Assembly (NCBI GenBank): GCA_937928045.1
Contig: CALFWO010000057.1
Location: forward strand, 1 to 64,000
From: an uncultured Saprospiraceae bacterium
GTDB lineage: Bacteria; Bacteroidota; Bacteroidia; Chitinophagales; Saprospiraceae
Direction: 5' to 3'
Length of the DNA stretch: 64,000 nucleotides
This document shows, in pieces, positions 53,170-61,015 of the stretch. The position numbers and the translations under genes are program-made. The notes beneath the pieces were generated by a model. It was not told the origin of the DNA and made no database searches. It was given only the letters and a program-made list of their open reading frames with translations. How positions within the stretch are numbered: position 1 is the first letter of the stretch; each line of letters begins with the position of its first letter.

Positions 53170-54069
53170 ATGGGACCACTTTGGGGAATAGATCTAGGAG
53201 GTACAAAAATCGAAGGAGTAATTCTAGAAGAAAGAGACCATCCAAAAGTATTGAAACGTCTTCGAATCCCTACTGAATCCAGTCTTGGATATGACCATAT
53301 CATAGAGCAAATAGTAAGGCTTGTTGAGGTATTGACTATAGATGCTGGTATAAAACCAGGGAAAATTGGAATTGGATCACCAGGTACCCTTGATCCATCA
53401 TCCCAACTGATGAAAAATAGCAATACCGTATGCATGAATGGCATGCCTTTCAAAAGAGATTTAGAAATAGCACTTGGAATTCCAGTAACTTTAGCCAATG
53501 ATGCGAATTGTTTTGCTATGGCTGAAACACACTTAGGTGCAGCTTCAGATATGAATAATCCACAAGTAGTTTTTGGTGTTATTATGGGCACTGGAGTCGG
53601 CGGAGGATTGGTTGTAAATGGTGAAGTAATTAGTGGAAAACAAGGAATTGCTGGTGAGTGGGGACACATTTTCCTTAATAAAGAAGGTGGTGATTGTTAC
53701 TGCGGTAAAGTAGGCTGCGTGGAGACTATTATCTCTGGACCATCTACAGAAAGATACTATGAAAACTTAGTTGGTCAACGATTACCGCTTCCTACAATTA
53801 TCGAGCGACATCAGAATGGTGACGACGATATTGCCACCAAGACGATCAATAGACTGCTAAAATATTTTGGTATTGGAATGGCTCAAGTCATTAATATTCT
53901 TGACCCAGATGTAATTGTATTGGGGGGTGGTTTAGGGAAAATTGATTTGTTGTATAGCGATGGCGTTTGGGAAGTAGAAAAGCACGTTTTCAACGACACT
54001 TTAGGAACTACATTTGTGAGACCAAAGTTAGGTGACAGCGCGGGTGTCTTTGGCGCTGCTTTATTGTAG
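53170..54069 (+). CDS. ROK family sugar kinase
   Basis: Kinase of the ROK fold, 299 residues. N-terminal phosphate motif WGIDLGGTKIEG, substrate-binding ANDANCFAMAE and GEWGH, the zinc site CYCGKVGCVE (about residues 176-185), and the C-terminal GGGLG adenosine loop. The intact catalytic Asp in ANDAN and absence of an HTH domain point to an enzyme rather than a repressor. Glucokinase, N-acetylglucosamine kinase or fructokinase are all possible. It could phosphorylate glucose released by trehalase, but no operon link exists. A near-match -7 (TATCTTTA) lies upstream in the gap. Confidence 0.88.
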   Translation: MGPLWGIDLGGTKIEGVILEERDHPKVLKRLRIPTESSLGYDHIIEQIVRLVEVLTIDAGIKPGKIGIGSPGTLDPSSQLMKNSNTVCMNGMPFKRDLEIALGIPVTLANDANCFAMAETHLGAASDMNNPQVVFGVIMGTGVGGGLVVNGEVISGKQGIAGEWGHIFLNKEGGDCYCGKVGCVETIISGPSTERYYENLVGQRLPLPTIIERHQNGDDDIATKTINRLLKYFGIGMAQVINILDPDVIVLGGGLGKIDLLYSDGVWEVEKHVFNDTLGTTFVRPKLGDSAGVFGAALL

Positions 54070-54288
54070 AAAGTTGAAATTTGTTGAAAAAGTAGCGAAG
54101 CCTGTTTGTTGAAGTTAGTTGAAATTTGTGTTTGAAAAGTCGTGCTTTATAAAACGCAAGTGCTCAGTGTTCCGCAATAATATTACTTATCCGATTTAAA
54201 AAACAAACTACGTCTGGTAACCAGCTTTCAAACAAAAGAATAAAAATCATCGATTTTTACACCTTTAAAGAAACTTCAATAAAAAACA
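54066..54288. repeat. intergenic repeat copy 2 (left of bcp)
   Basis: Contains GTTGAA units (54073-54092) and a 32-bp block at 54108-54139 that matches copy 3 (54868-54899) at 30 of 32 positions. Weaker similarity continues through the CAATAATATT segment to AAAGAATAAAAA...GATTTTTACA near 54235-54262. Same orientation as copy 3. It lies between the convergent ROK and bcp genes. Confidence 0.65.
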
Positions 54289-54750
54289 TTAAGCTATCGC
54301 TTCAAAGATCTGCTCCGCATGAGTCTTTGTCTTCACTTTTGTAAATACATGTTCGATTACTCCTTTCTCGTCAATTAAAAACGTGGTACGATAGACACCG
54401 TCGAACTCTTTACCCATGAATTTTTTAAGACCCCAGCACTTAAATGCTTTAATTATAGATTTGTCTTCATCTGCCAAAAGTGGAAACGGAAAATCAAATT
54501 TCTTGATAAAATTCTGATGCTTTTTCGGACTATCCGGGCTAACACCTAATAGTTCAAATCCCGCTTTGCTTAATTCTTTGAAATGATCTCTCAAGTTACA
54601 TGCTGCAGCAGTACAACCTGGCGTATTGTCTTTTGGATAAAAAAATAGGATTAACTTTTTTCCTTTATAGTCACCTAATTTGATAGGTGCTCCATCTTGA
54701 TCTATTCCTGAAAATTTCGGGGCTTTATCCCCTGCAACTAATGTGGTCAT
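54289..54750 (-). CDS. bcp: thioredoxin-dependent thiol peroxidase (BCP/PrxQ)
   Basis: Atypical two-cysteine peroxiredoxin reducing peroxides with thioredoxin. Peroxidatic Cys46 lies in FYPKDNTPGCT, with the resolving Cys51 five residues on, the PrxQ arrangement. FRTTFLIDEKGVIEHVF-type C-terminal half (YRTTFLIDEKGV) and length 153 are normal. It stands alone and is flanked on both sides by copies of the intergenic repeat. Confidence 0.94.
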   Translation of the reverse strand: MTTLVAGDKAPKFSGIDQDGAPIKLGDYKGKKLILFFYPKDNTPGCTAAACNLRDHFKELSKAGFELLGVSPDSPKKHQNFIKKFDFPFPLLADEDKSIIKAFKCWGLKKFMGKEFDGVYRTTFLIDEKGVIEHVFTKVKTKTHAEQIFEAIA

Positions 54751-54819
54751 TCTACTTGTTGATTATGTTAATGAATGAACATTCAGAACTGCGGAAGGTT
54801 TAGGTTTAATTGAAAATTT

Positions 54820-55012
54820 AATTCATTGAAGTTGGTTAAAAAAGCTGCCTACAAAATCGTTCGGCTCGTTGAAATTAGTTGAATTTTGTGTTTGAAAAGG
54901 CTAGCTTTTCAAATGGTGGTTCGCAGGGTTCGGAAATAATTTTGCAAAAAGTAAGAGTTGACCAATTGAGTCAAAGAATAAAAAAAAAGATTTTTACAAA
55001 TTTCAACCCCAA
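54820..55012. repeat. intergenic repeat copy 3 (right of bcp)
   Basis: Similar to copy 2 in the same orientation: GTTGAA units, a 30/32 block at 54868-54899, a GAAATAATTT segment and AAAGAATAAAA...GATTTTTACA near 54973-54999. It ends with AATTTCAACCCCAATCAATT, which resembles the inverted right arm of copy 1 (39711-39728). Confidence 0.65.
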
Positions 55013-55564
55013 TCAATTCTTTGGCATGGCTTGAAATATCGCTACAAACATCATCCCCACCTTCATTGATAACGTCACTTCTTCATTCAATTCATCAATA
55101 ATTACCCAATCTCTCGGATCATGCTCATACTGGGAGTAAATTTTAAAGCCACCTTTCTTGGTATCCCTTAATTCCCATTCGAATGGATTGCTGCCCCATT
55201 TCGTTTTGAATGTTAATGAAATATCGTCATTGGTTACGCGCCATTGAGAAAGATCATTCATCCAGAGCTGCTTAATGAGGGCTACCTCGTTGCCTACTCT
55301 AACTTCCCATTGCTGAACTCCGGTAGGAAATTTTAATCTAATCGAACCATGCTCCTCTCCAATGGTAAAATCCCACTCTGTCAAATCATTTTTAAAAGCC
55401 CATCTCATATTCAGGCTACCATCTACCTCTTCATCCAATGTTTGGATTTCCCATTCTTGAAAAGCATCATCCCATTTGCTGACAACGGCATAAAGCGTAT
55501 GATTCTGAGCATGCAAGCTCAAAAAACTAATAAATAGGAACCAGCAGGTTAGTTTGAATTTCAC
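55013..55564 (-). CDS. secreted W-repeat protein, unknown function
   Basis: A signal peptide (about 1-19, ending SLHAQ) is followed by six imperfect units of about 20-26 residues, each ending in a W-(E/D/R/V)-(hydrophobic) step: FQEWEI, LTEWDF, VQQWEV, LSQWRV, PFEWEL, PRDWVI. The spacing suggests repeated beta-hairpins. The C-terminus ends in a short hydrophobic helix (VGMMFVAIFQAM). I do not recognise the family. It is preceded by the hairpin at 55600-55637. Confidence 0.65.
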   Translation of the reverse strand: MKFKLTCWFLFISFLSLHAQNHTLYAVVSKWDDAFQEWEIQTLDEEVDGSLNMRWAFKNDLTEWDFTIGEEHGSIRLKFPTGVQQWEVRVGNEVALIKQLWMNDLSQWRVTNDDISLTFKTKWGSNPFEWELRDTKKGGFKIYSQYEHDPRDWVIIDELNEEVTLSMKVGMMFVAIFQAMPKN

Positions 55565-55599
55565 AGCAATATAATGACGTGATGGCTAGATATATTGTA

Positions 55600-55637
55600 C
55601 AAATGCTTCGTGGCCAATTGCTGGCACACGAAGCATT
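55600..55637 (-). terminator. strong hairpin after the DUF3127 gene
   Basis: Perfect 12-bp stem AAATGCTTCGTG / CACGAAGCATTT (55600-55611 and 55626-55637), extended by GCCA/TGGC with one bulge. It lies 28 nt past the DUF3127 stop. There is no long U tract on either strand, so it may be a weak terminator or an RNA 3'-end stabiliser. Confidence 0.5.
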
Positions 55638-55664
55638 TAAATAAAGATAACTTTAGTTGGTTAT

Positions 55665-56033
55665 CTAGAATGGAAGGTCTTCCATGTCAGCAGAAAGTGG
55701 CTCATCAGTTGCAGCTGGGAATCCACCGCCAGCTGGAGCAGTAGGTTGTGCAGCGCCAACGGCATCTACTTTCCATGCGTCAAGGTTAGTGAAGTACAAA
55801 GTCTTACCATCTTTGTTGTACTCCCTTCCTCTAAGGTTAAAAGTTACTTTCAACTGATCTCCTTCATTGTGATTATCCAACTTTCCACAGTTTGCTTGTG
55901 TCAATTGGAATTTAATCACCTGTGGGTAAGCGCCATCTTCGATTTCCAAAACGAATTCTCTCTTTTGGAATTTATCAGTGACTTGCTGAGTGTCAAATTT
56001 CTTGTGCAATTTACCTGCGACCTCGAATGCCAT
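55665..56033 (-). CDS. DUF3127 domain protein (SSB-like tail)
   Basis: A 122-residue Bacteroidota-specific protein. It begins MAFEVAGKLHKKFDTQQVTDKFQKREFVLE, the family signature, and continues as an OB-like beta domain (YPQVIKFQLTQANC, VTFNLRGREY, YFTNLDAW). The tail is Pro/Ala-rich and ends SADMEDLPF, resembling the acidic C-terminal peptide of single-stranded DNA-binding protein. A role in nucleic-acid binding is inferred. The frame is open to 56138 inside proS; the ATG at 56033 is chosen from family length, and a perfect -7 element sits 39 nt upstream. Confidence 0.87.
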   Translation of the reverse strand: MAFEVAGKLHKKFDTQQVTDKFQKREFVLEIEDGAYPQVIKFQLTQANCGKLDNHNEGDQLKVTFNLRGREYNKDGKTLYFTNLDAWKVDAVGAAQPTAPAGGGFPAATDEPLSADMEDLPF

Positions 56034-56058
56034 GGTTGTATCTTTTATATGGTTTGAA

Positions 56059-57525
56059 TTAATAAGCTTTTGCAAAGATAACCCGTTGTTTGGAAGGTTT
56101 ACCAGAAAATACACATTTTCCAGCTTCTTCTTTTCCATCCAAAGGAATACATCGGATCGTTGCCTTTGTCAGTTCTTTGATTTTCAATTCTGTCTCAGAA
56201 GTTCCATCCCAATGCGCATAAATGAACCCTCCTTTTTCTTCCAACACTTTCTTGAAAGTATCCATATCATCCACCTCAAAGCTATTTGCTTCTCGGTGTT
56301 TTAATGCTTTCAAGAAAAGATTATCTTGAATCTCAGTTAGAAGATTTTCAACAAAATCAACGGCGCCGTCAAGTGCAACTGATTCTTTTTCCTTTGTATC
56401 TCTTCTCGCTACTTCTACTACTCCCTTTTCCAAATCCCTTTTCCCAATTCCAATTCTTACCGGAATTCCGCGCATCTCGTATTCTGCAAATTTAAATCCT
56501 GGACGCTTCTTAGTATCTTGATCATAAATTACACGAATACCTTTTCCCTTCAATTCAGCAATAAGTTTTTCTGCTACTTCATCGATTTCTGGACCCGGCT
56601 TTGGTATTGGAACGATAACCACTTGCTGAGGAGCCAACTTTGGAGGCAGCACCAAACCATCGTCATCTGAATGCGTCATAATTAGACCTCCAATTAATCT
56701 TGTAGATACTCCCCATGATGTCGCCCAAACATGTTGCTGCTTTTGATTTGCATCCAAGTATGTAACGTCAAACGCCTTAGCAAAATTTTGTCCCAAGAAA
56801 TGAGAGGTACCTGCTTGTAATGCTTTAGTATCTTGCATCATAGCTTCTATAGTATAAGTATCTTCAGCTCCCGCGAATCTTTCGTTAGCAGTTTTCACAC
56901 CTTTAATCACAGGCATGGCCATCCATTCCTCCGCAAATTGCGCATAGATGTCTAACATCTGTCTAGACTCTGCTACTGCTTCTTCGCTAGTGGCATGAGC
57001 GGTATGACCTTCTTGCCATAGGAATTCTGCTGTACGTAAAAACATACGTGTTCGCATTTCCCAGCGCATCACATTTGCCCATTGATTGACTAATAATGGC
57101 AAATCTCTATACGATGAAATCCAATCTCGATAGGTATTCCAAATAATCGTTTCAGAAGTCGGGCGAATGATCAGCTCTTCCTCCAATTTTGCAGAAGGGT
57201 CTACAACAACACCATTACCGTCAGGATCATTCATTAATCTGTGGTGAGTCACCACTGCACACTCTTTAGCAAATCCTTCGACATGCTCTGCTTCTTTGGA
57301 TAAAAAACTTTTGGGGATCAGCAAAGGAAAGTAGGCATTAACATGTCCGGTGTCTTTAAACATTTTGTCTAATTGATCGCGCATATTTTCCCAAAGAGCA
57401 AAACCATGCGGCTTGATCACCATACAACCTCGAACAGCTGAATTAGATGCCAATCCAGCCTTTTTTACGATATCATTATACCATTGAGAATAGTCTTCGC
57501 TCCGATCTGTAATTTCCTTTCCCAT
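56059..57525 (-). CDS. proS: prolyl-tRNA synthetase (ProS type 3, archaeal/eukaryotic-like)
   Basis: Class II aminoacyl-tRNA synthetase of 488 residues. N-terminal [18 protein letters not shown] and GCMVIKPHG, motif 2 region [26 protein letters not shown], motif 3 region with [26 protein letters not shown], an anticodon-binding domain (VVIVPIPKP...), and a zinc-like C-terminal domain with C-terminal AKAY. It lacks the editing insertion of E. coli-type ProS, as expected for the shorter type. Monocistronic or weakly linked to DUF3127. Confidence 0.95.
   Translation of the reverse strand: MGKEITDRSEDYSQWYNDIVKKAGLASNSAVRGCMVIKPHGFALWENMRDQLDKMFKDTGHVNAYFPLLIPKSFLSKEAEHVEGFAKECAVVTHHRLMNDPDGNGVVVDPSAKLEEELIIRPTSETIIWNTYRDWISSYRDLPLLVNQWANVMRWEMRTRMFLRTAEFLWQEGHTAHATSEEAVAESRQMLDIYAQFAEEWMAMPVIKGVKTANERFAGAEDTYTIEAMMQDTKALQAGTSHFLGQNFAKAFDVTYLDANQKQQHVWATSWGVSTRLIGGLIMTHSDDDGLVLPPKLAPQQVVIVPIPKPGPEIDEVAEKLIAELKGKGIRVIYDQDTKKRPGFKFAEYEMRGIPVRIGIGKRDLEKGVVEVARRDTKEKESVALDGAVDFVENLLTEIQDNLFLKALKHREANSFEVDDMDTFKKVLEEKGGFIYAHWDGTSETELKIKELTKATIRCIPLDGKEEAGKCVFSGKPSKQRVIFAKAY
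56073..56080 (-). promoter_or_regulatory. -7 element for the DUF3127 gene, inside the 3' end of proS
   Basis: Perfect TATCTTTG on the minus strand, within the last codons of proS and 39 nt before the DUF3127 ATG. It would let this gene be transcribed independently of proS. No clear -33 partner. Confidence 0.4.
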
Positions 57526-57556
57526 AATGTCTTTCAGTGCTTAAAAAATGAAGCCG

Positions 57557-57564
57557 CAAAGGTA
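57557..57564 (-). promoter_or_regulatory. -7 element for proS
   Basis: Perfect TACCTTTG on the minus strand, 31 nt before the ATG at 57525. No clear -33 partner. Confidence 0.45.
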
Positions 57565-58048
57565 GTGAAAAAAGAAGTCCCTCGTTGGAGAAACGAAGTT
57601 TGCACAATCATTTAGAACTAAGTCCTATGATACGAATAGGAAGCTCGTTTTATTTGAAATTTGAATTCAACCGAATGGCAGTATAACTTATGCAATGCAA
57701 TTCTAAAATTTTATGACTTTTTATGTTTAAATAGTATAGATTTAGAGAATTAAATTTTGAATCCCCCTGCTATAGTCCTTATAAATATTTTTTACATTCC
57801 GGTTTAAGAAGGTTTCGTCGATAAAAAATCACATTTGGTCCATGGTTTGCTCCTATAACAGTGATTTTCAGTGACTAACGAAAGAATAATTCGTCATAAG
57901 AGTGTGTTTATTACTGAATTTTAACACTTTTAACAGTACTCAAGAAGACTTTATTAAGATGTTAACAGAAAAACACTCCTAAAAACCATAACTTGTACCT
58001 GTAACTTGTAAGAGAGTCACTGGAATTACATTCATCCAACTTTTAATT
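57565..58048. other. intergenic region upstream of the low-complexity secreted protein
   Basis: About 480 bp without a recognised gene or RNA. A short direct repeat TAACTTGTA...TAACTTGTA lies at about 57990-58011. No full promoter consensus faces the downstream gene, so its promoter is not identified. The length suggests a long leader or regulatory region. Confidence 0.4.
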
Positions 58049-59323
58049 ATGAAATTGAAATCATTCACCGCCATCTTCGCTCTTTTTGTAGCGTTATTAT
58101 TCTCAGGCACTGCTCTGGCGCAGTACGACGACATCTATTATAATCCAGATGACGCCGACACTGAATCTTCATCTTCTACTTATTACGAGGAAGAATACTC
58201 GGATGACGACTATTCTTACGAAGAAGAAAGCTATGATGATGATAGTTATGACTATCAGTATAGCTCTAGAATTAGAAGATTTCACCGTCCTTATAGAGGA
58301 TTCAACTATTATGATCCATGCTATGCAGATGCATTCTTTTATGATCCTTTCTATGGCTACGGTACTAACATCTATGTAGGTTACCGTCCTTTTAGAAGAA
58401 CTAATGTTTTCTACAACCCTTGGATCAATCCATGGAACACTTGGAATAGAGGTCCACGTTTCTCTAGATGGAACAACTGGAATAACTTCTATCCAGGATA
58501 CAATGGATGGAACAACTACAACTACTATTCTTATAACAATTTCTACAATTCTCCTTATGGAGGAGTATATGGTGGAAATTATGGAAATGTATACTGCCCT
58601 CCGGGAGGATTCGGCAATACTTATAACAACTACAACAATTACTCGAACTACAGTAACAACAGTGGAAACTATTATGGTCCAAGAAGAGGATCAAACACTG
58701 GTTCCACTCCAACAAGGACTACTGTAAGAAACACGGCCAATACGGCAACGGGTTCGGGAACAAGAACGGGAATCGATGGTGGCACTACCACAAGACCTTC
58801 CTTAGGAACTAGAAATGGAAGTGTTAGACCTAATACGTCTACCAGACCATCTACTAGACCAAGTTCTACAACTAGAACAGAACGTCCGTCTACGAGACCG
58901 AGTACAAGACCGCAGACAACGCGTCCTATTACAAGGCCTTCAACTAGACCAAATACAAGCCGTCCTAGTACTAGACCTAGCAGCACAAACAGACCAAAGG
59001 CAACGCGTCCTTCTACTAGACCTAGCTCAAGGCCTTCAACTAGACCGAGTACAAGACCTTCCTCTAGACCAAGTACTCGTCCAAGCACAAGAAGACCTTC
59101 TACTAGACCTAGCTCTCGTCCAAGTACGAGACCGAGTACTACGAGAAGCAGTTCTAGATCTTCATACAATAGACCTTCTACAAGTAGATCTTCTAGTGTA
59201 AGACGAAGCAGCTCAAGCAGAAGCAGCAGCAGACCTTCAGTATCAAGATCTTCTTCTTCAAGAAGCTCGTCTGCAAGATCTTCATCTAGAGGTTCTTCCT
59301 CAAGAAGAGGAGGAATGAACTAG
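58049..59323 (+). CDS. charge-segregated low-complexity secreted protein
   Basis: A signal peptide (MKLKSFTAIFALFVALLFSGTALAQ) precedes three compositionally distinct blocks: an acidic Asp/Glu/Ser/Tyr block (26-75), an aromatic Tyr/Asn/Gly/Trp/Phe block (76-215), and a cationic Ser/Thr/Arg/Pro block (216-424) dominated by STRPSTRP-type repeats and ending in an SSSR-rich tail. Only a few cysteines and no folded-domain signature. Such proteins can act as matrix, adhesive or mineral-binding material. I do not know the function. It is monocistronic with a strong terminator. Confidence 0.75.
   Translation: MKLKSFTAIFALFVALLFSGTALAQYDDIYYNPDDADTESSSSTYYEEEYSDDDYSYEEESYDDDSYDYQYSSRIRRFHRPYRGFNYYDPCYADAFFYDPFYGYGTNIYVGYRPFRRTNVFYNPWINPWNTWNRGPRFSRWNNWNNFYPGYNGWNNYNYYSYNNFYNSPYGGVYGGNYGNVYCPPGGFGNTYNNYNNYSNYSNNSGNYYGPRRGSNTGSTPTRTTVRNTANTATGSGTRTGIDGGTTTRPSLGTRNGSVRPNTSTRPSTRPSSTTRTERPSTRPSTRPQTTRPITRPSTRPNTSRPSTRPSSTNRPKATRPSTRPSSRPSTRPSTRPSSRPSTRPSTRRPSTRPSSRPSTRPSTTRSSSRSSYNRPSTSRSSSVRRSSSSRSSSRPSVSRSSSSRSSSARSSSRGSSSRRGGMN
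58840..59310 (+). repeat. Ser/Thr-Arg-Pro coding repeats
   Basis: Short irregular units (mostly 12-24 bp) encode TRPS and SRPS steps, for example ACTAGACCTAGC. They create long spurious open frames on the complementary strand (about 58672-59169), which I discounted. Confidence 0.75.
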
Positions 59324-59340
59324 AGATAAATAAAGTTGGA

Positions 59341-59377
59341 AAAAGAGGATAATCTTATCGGTTATCCTCTTTTTTTT
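59341..59377 (+). terminator. rho-independent terminator
   Basis: Perfect 12-bp stem AAAAGAGGATAA / TTATCCTCTTTT (59341-59352 and 59362-59373) with a 9-nt loop and a T run. It ends the low-complexity protein transcript. Confidence 0.88.
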
Positions 59378-59485
59378 GTCCAGACCAAACCTATATTTTT
59401 ATTACTGATTGCTGCTTTGAGGATTTAAAATCGAATAAAACATACTTATATTCACATATAGAAAACATCACTTTACCCAAGTAAT

Positions 59486-60991
59486 ATGAAATACTTCCTT
59501 TTACCACTACTCATCTTTGCTGCTTCAAATATTAATGGTCAAACGATTGATGACGCTCTTAGATATAGTGTTTTAAACCATGGTGGTTCTGCCAGAACTA
59601 TTGGAATTGGAGGAGCAATTGGAGCTTTAGGTGCTGATTTTGCAAGTTTAAGTATAAACCCTGGAGGTCTTGGAAATTATAGGAAATCAGAATTTGTCTT
59701 TACGCCTTTTCTAAATATTAATACTGCGAATGGAACTGTGGGAACTAGTGCTAAAGTGTCAGATGCACGCACAAAGTTTGGTTTTCAAAATGTAGGATTC
59801 ATATTTCATCGTAAACCTAGAAATGAAAAGTGGACAACTTTCAATGTTGGAATTGGATTCAACCAACGAGTAAATTACAATCAACAATTTTCATTTGAAG
59901 GAAAATCAATTGGTTCTATTGCAGACAGATGGTTGGCACTTGCATATGATGGAGCTGTTCCAATTTTCGCAGACAACTTAGATGATTTTGAAGCAGGATT
60001 GGCATACGAAACTGGAGCTATTTATGATCCCAATTCCGCAGATGGGCTTCTTGAATACACAAATGATTTTTTCGATTCCCCCGAAGTTTCCAAAAAGCAA
60101 ACTATTGAAAACAAAGGAAGTATCAATGAACTCCTTTTCTCCTTAGGATGGAATTACAATAATCGTGTTTCATTTGGTATAACAGCTGGAATACCACTTC
60201 TCAATTTTACCCAACAAAAAATTTATGAAGAGATCGATGATGGGGAAGGAAGAGATGGGGACATTCCTGGTTTCAACAGCCTTCGATTTGTAGAAAATTT
60301 AACTACCTCAGGAGTTGGATTAACCCTAAAAGCAGGAGTTACTGTGAGAGTCAGTCAGTCATTGCGTCTTGGCCTTGCTGCGCATTCCCCAACTAATATT
60401 CGTCCTTCGGATTCCTTTTATAACCTGCTTACCTTCAGCTATAACGATAGCAATGGAATTCCAATTAACCCAAGCCAACCTACCTCCTCTAGAAATGGAG
60501 TATTCGAATATGGTCTTAGAACACCATTGAGGGTATTGGGGAGTGTAGCTTACATTATCAAAAGAAAAGGTTTCATCTCTGGAGAGTTAGAATTTCTCGA
60601 TTACAGTCAAAATATTTTTGACTTGACCATTAATGATAGTTCTCCAGCCACAGAGGATTATGAACGATTGCTCAACAATAATATTAACGAAGATTTAGGA
60701 GTGGCATTAAATATCCGTTTAGGAGGAGAATATGTCCTAGGAAATACCCAATTACGTGGAGGATTAGGCCTTATTGGTAACCCATATCAAACGGCTTCGA
60801 GCATTAATATCAACTATTCATTAGGCTTTGGGTATCGTTCTGAAGGCTATTATCTTGATCTGGCATACAGATTGTTCTCATATACACAGGACTATAGTCC
60901 ATATAATCTAATTGATGACAACCTAGAAACTCAAGTTGATGTAAGAGGTAATAGTCATCAAATCGTGACCACTATTGGTTTTCGATTCTAG
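59486..60991 (+). CDS. outer-membrane protein, OMPP1/FadL/TodX-like
   Basis: A signal peptide (MKYFLLPLLIFAASNINGQ) precedes a start typical of FadL-like porins in Bacteroidota: DALRYSVLNHGGSARTIGIGGAIGALGADFASLSINPGGLGNYRKSEFVFTP. The rest is a long run of alternating beta strands ending in an aromatic C-terminus (TIGFRF), as in outer-membrane barrels. It likely imports hydrophobic compounds. The 24-nt gap to the next gene holds a perfect -7 element. Length (501) is normal. Confidence 0.85.
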   Translation: MKYFLLPLLIFAASNINGQTIDDALRYSVLNHGGSARTIGIGGAIGALGADFASLSINPGGLGNYRKSEFVFTPFLNINTANGTVGTSAKVSDARTKFGFQNVGFIFHRKPRNEKWTTFNVGIGFNQRVNYNQQFSFEGKSIGSIADRWLALAYDGAVPIFADNLDDFEAGLAYETGAIYDPNSADGLLEYTNDFFDSPEVSKKQTIENKGSINELLFSLGWNYNNRVSFGITAGIPLLNFTQQKIYEEIDDGEGRDGDIPGFNSLRFVENLTTSGVGLTLKAGVTVRVSQSLRLGLAAHSPTNIRPSDSFYNLLTFSYNDSNGIPINPSQPTSSRNGVFEYGLRTPLRVLGSVAYIIKRKGFISGELEFLDYSQNIFDLTINDSSPATEDYERLLNNNINEDLGVALNIRLGGEYVLGNTQLRGGLGLIGNPYQTASSININYSLGFGYRSEGYYLDLAYRLFSYTQDYSPYNLIDDNLETQVDVRGNSHQIVTTIGFRF

Positions 60992-60999
60992 TTTAGATC

Positions 61000-61007
61000 T
61001 AATTTTG
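61000..61007 (+). promoter_or_regulatory. -7 element for the 61016 gene
   Basis: Perfect TAATTTTG ending 8 nt before the ATG at 61016, with TTG 22 nt upstream at 60975-60977. It overlaps the in-frame GTG at 61007, so the ATG is the better start. Confidence 0.45.
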
Positions 61008-61015
61008 TGTCTAGT

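Noticed and set aside
58464-59201. Open frames on both strands within the low-complexity secreted-protein gene
   Set aside because: Shadows of the Ser/Thr-Arg-Pro repeats; the + frame with signal peptide and terminator is the coherent gene.
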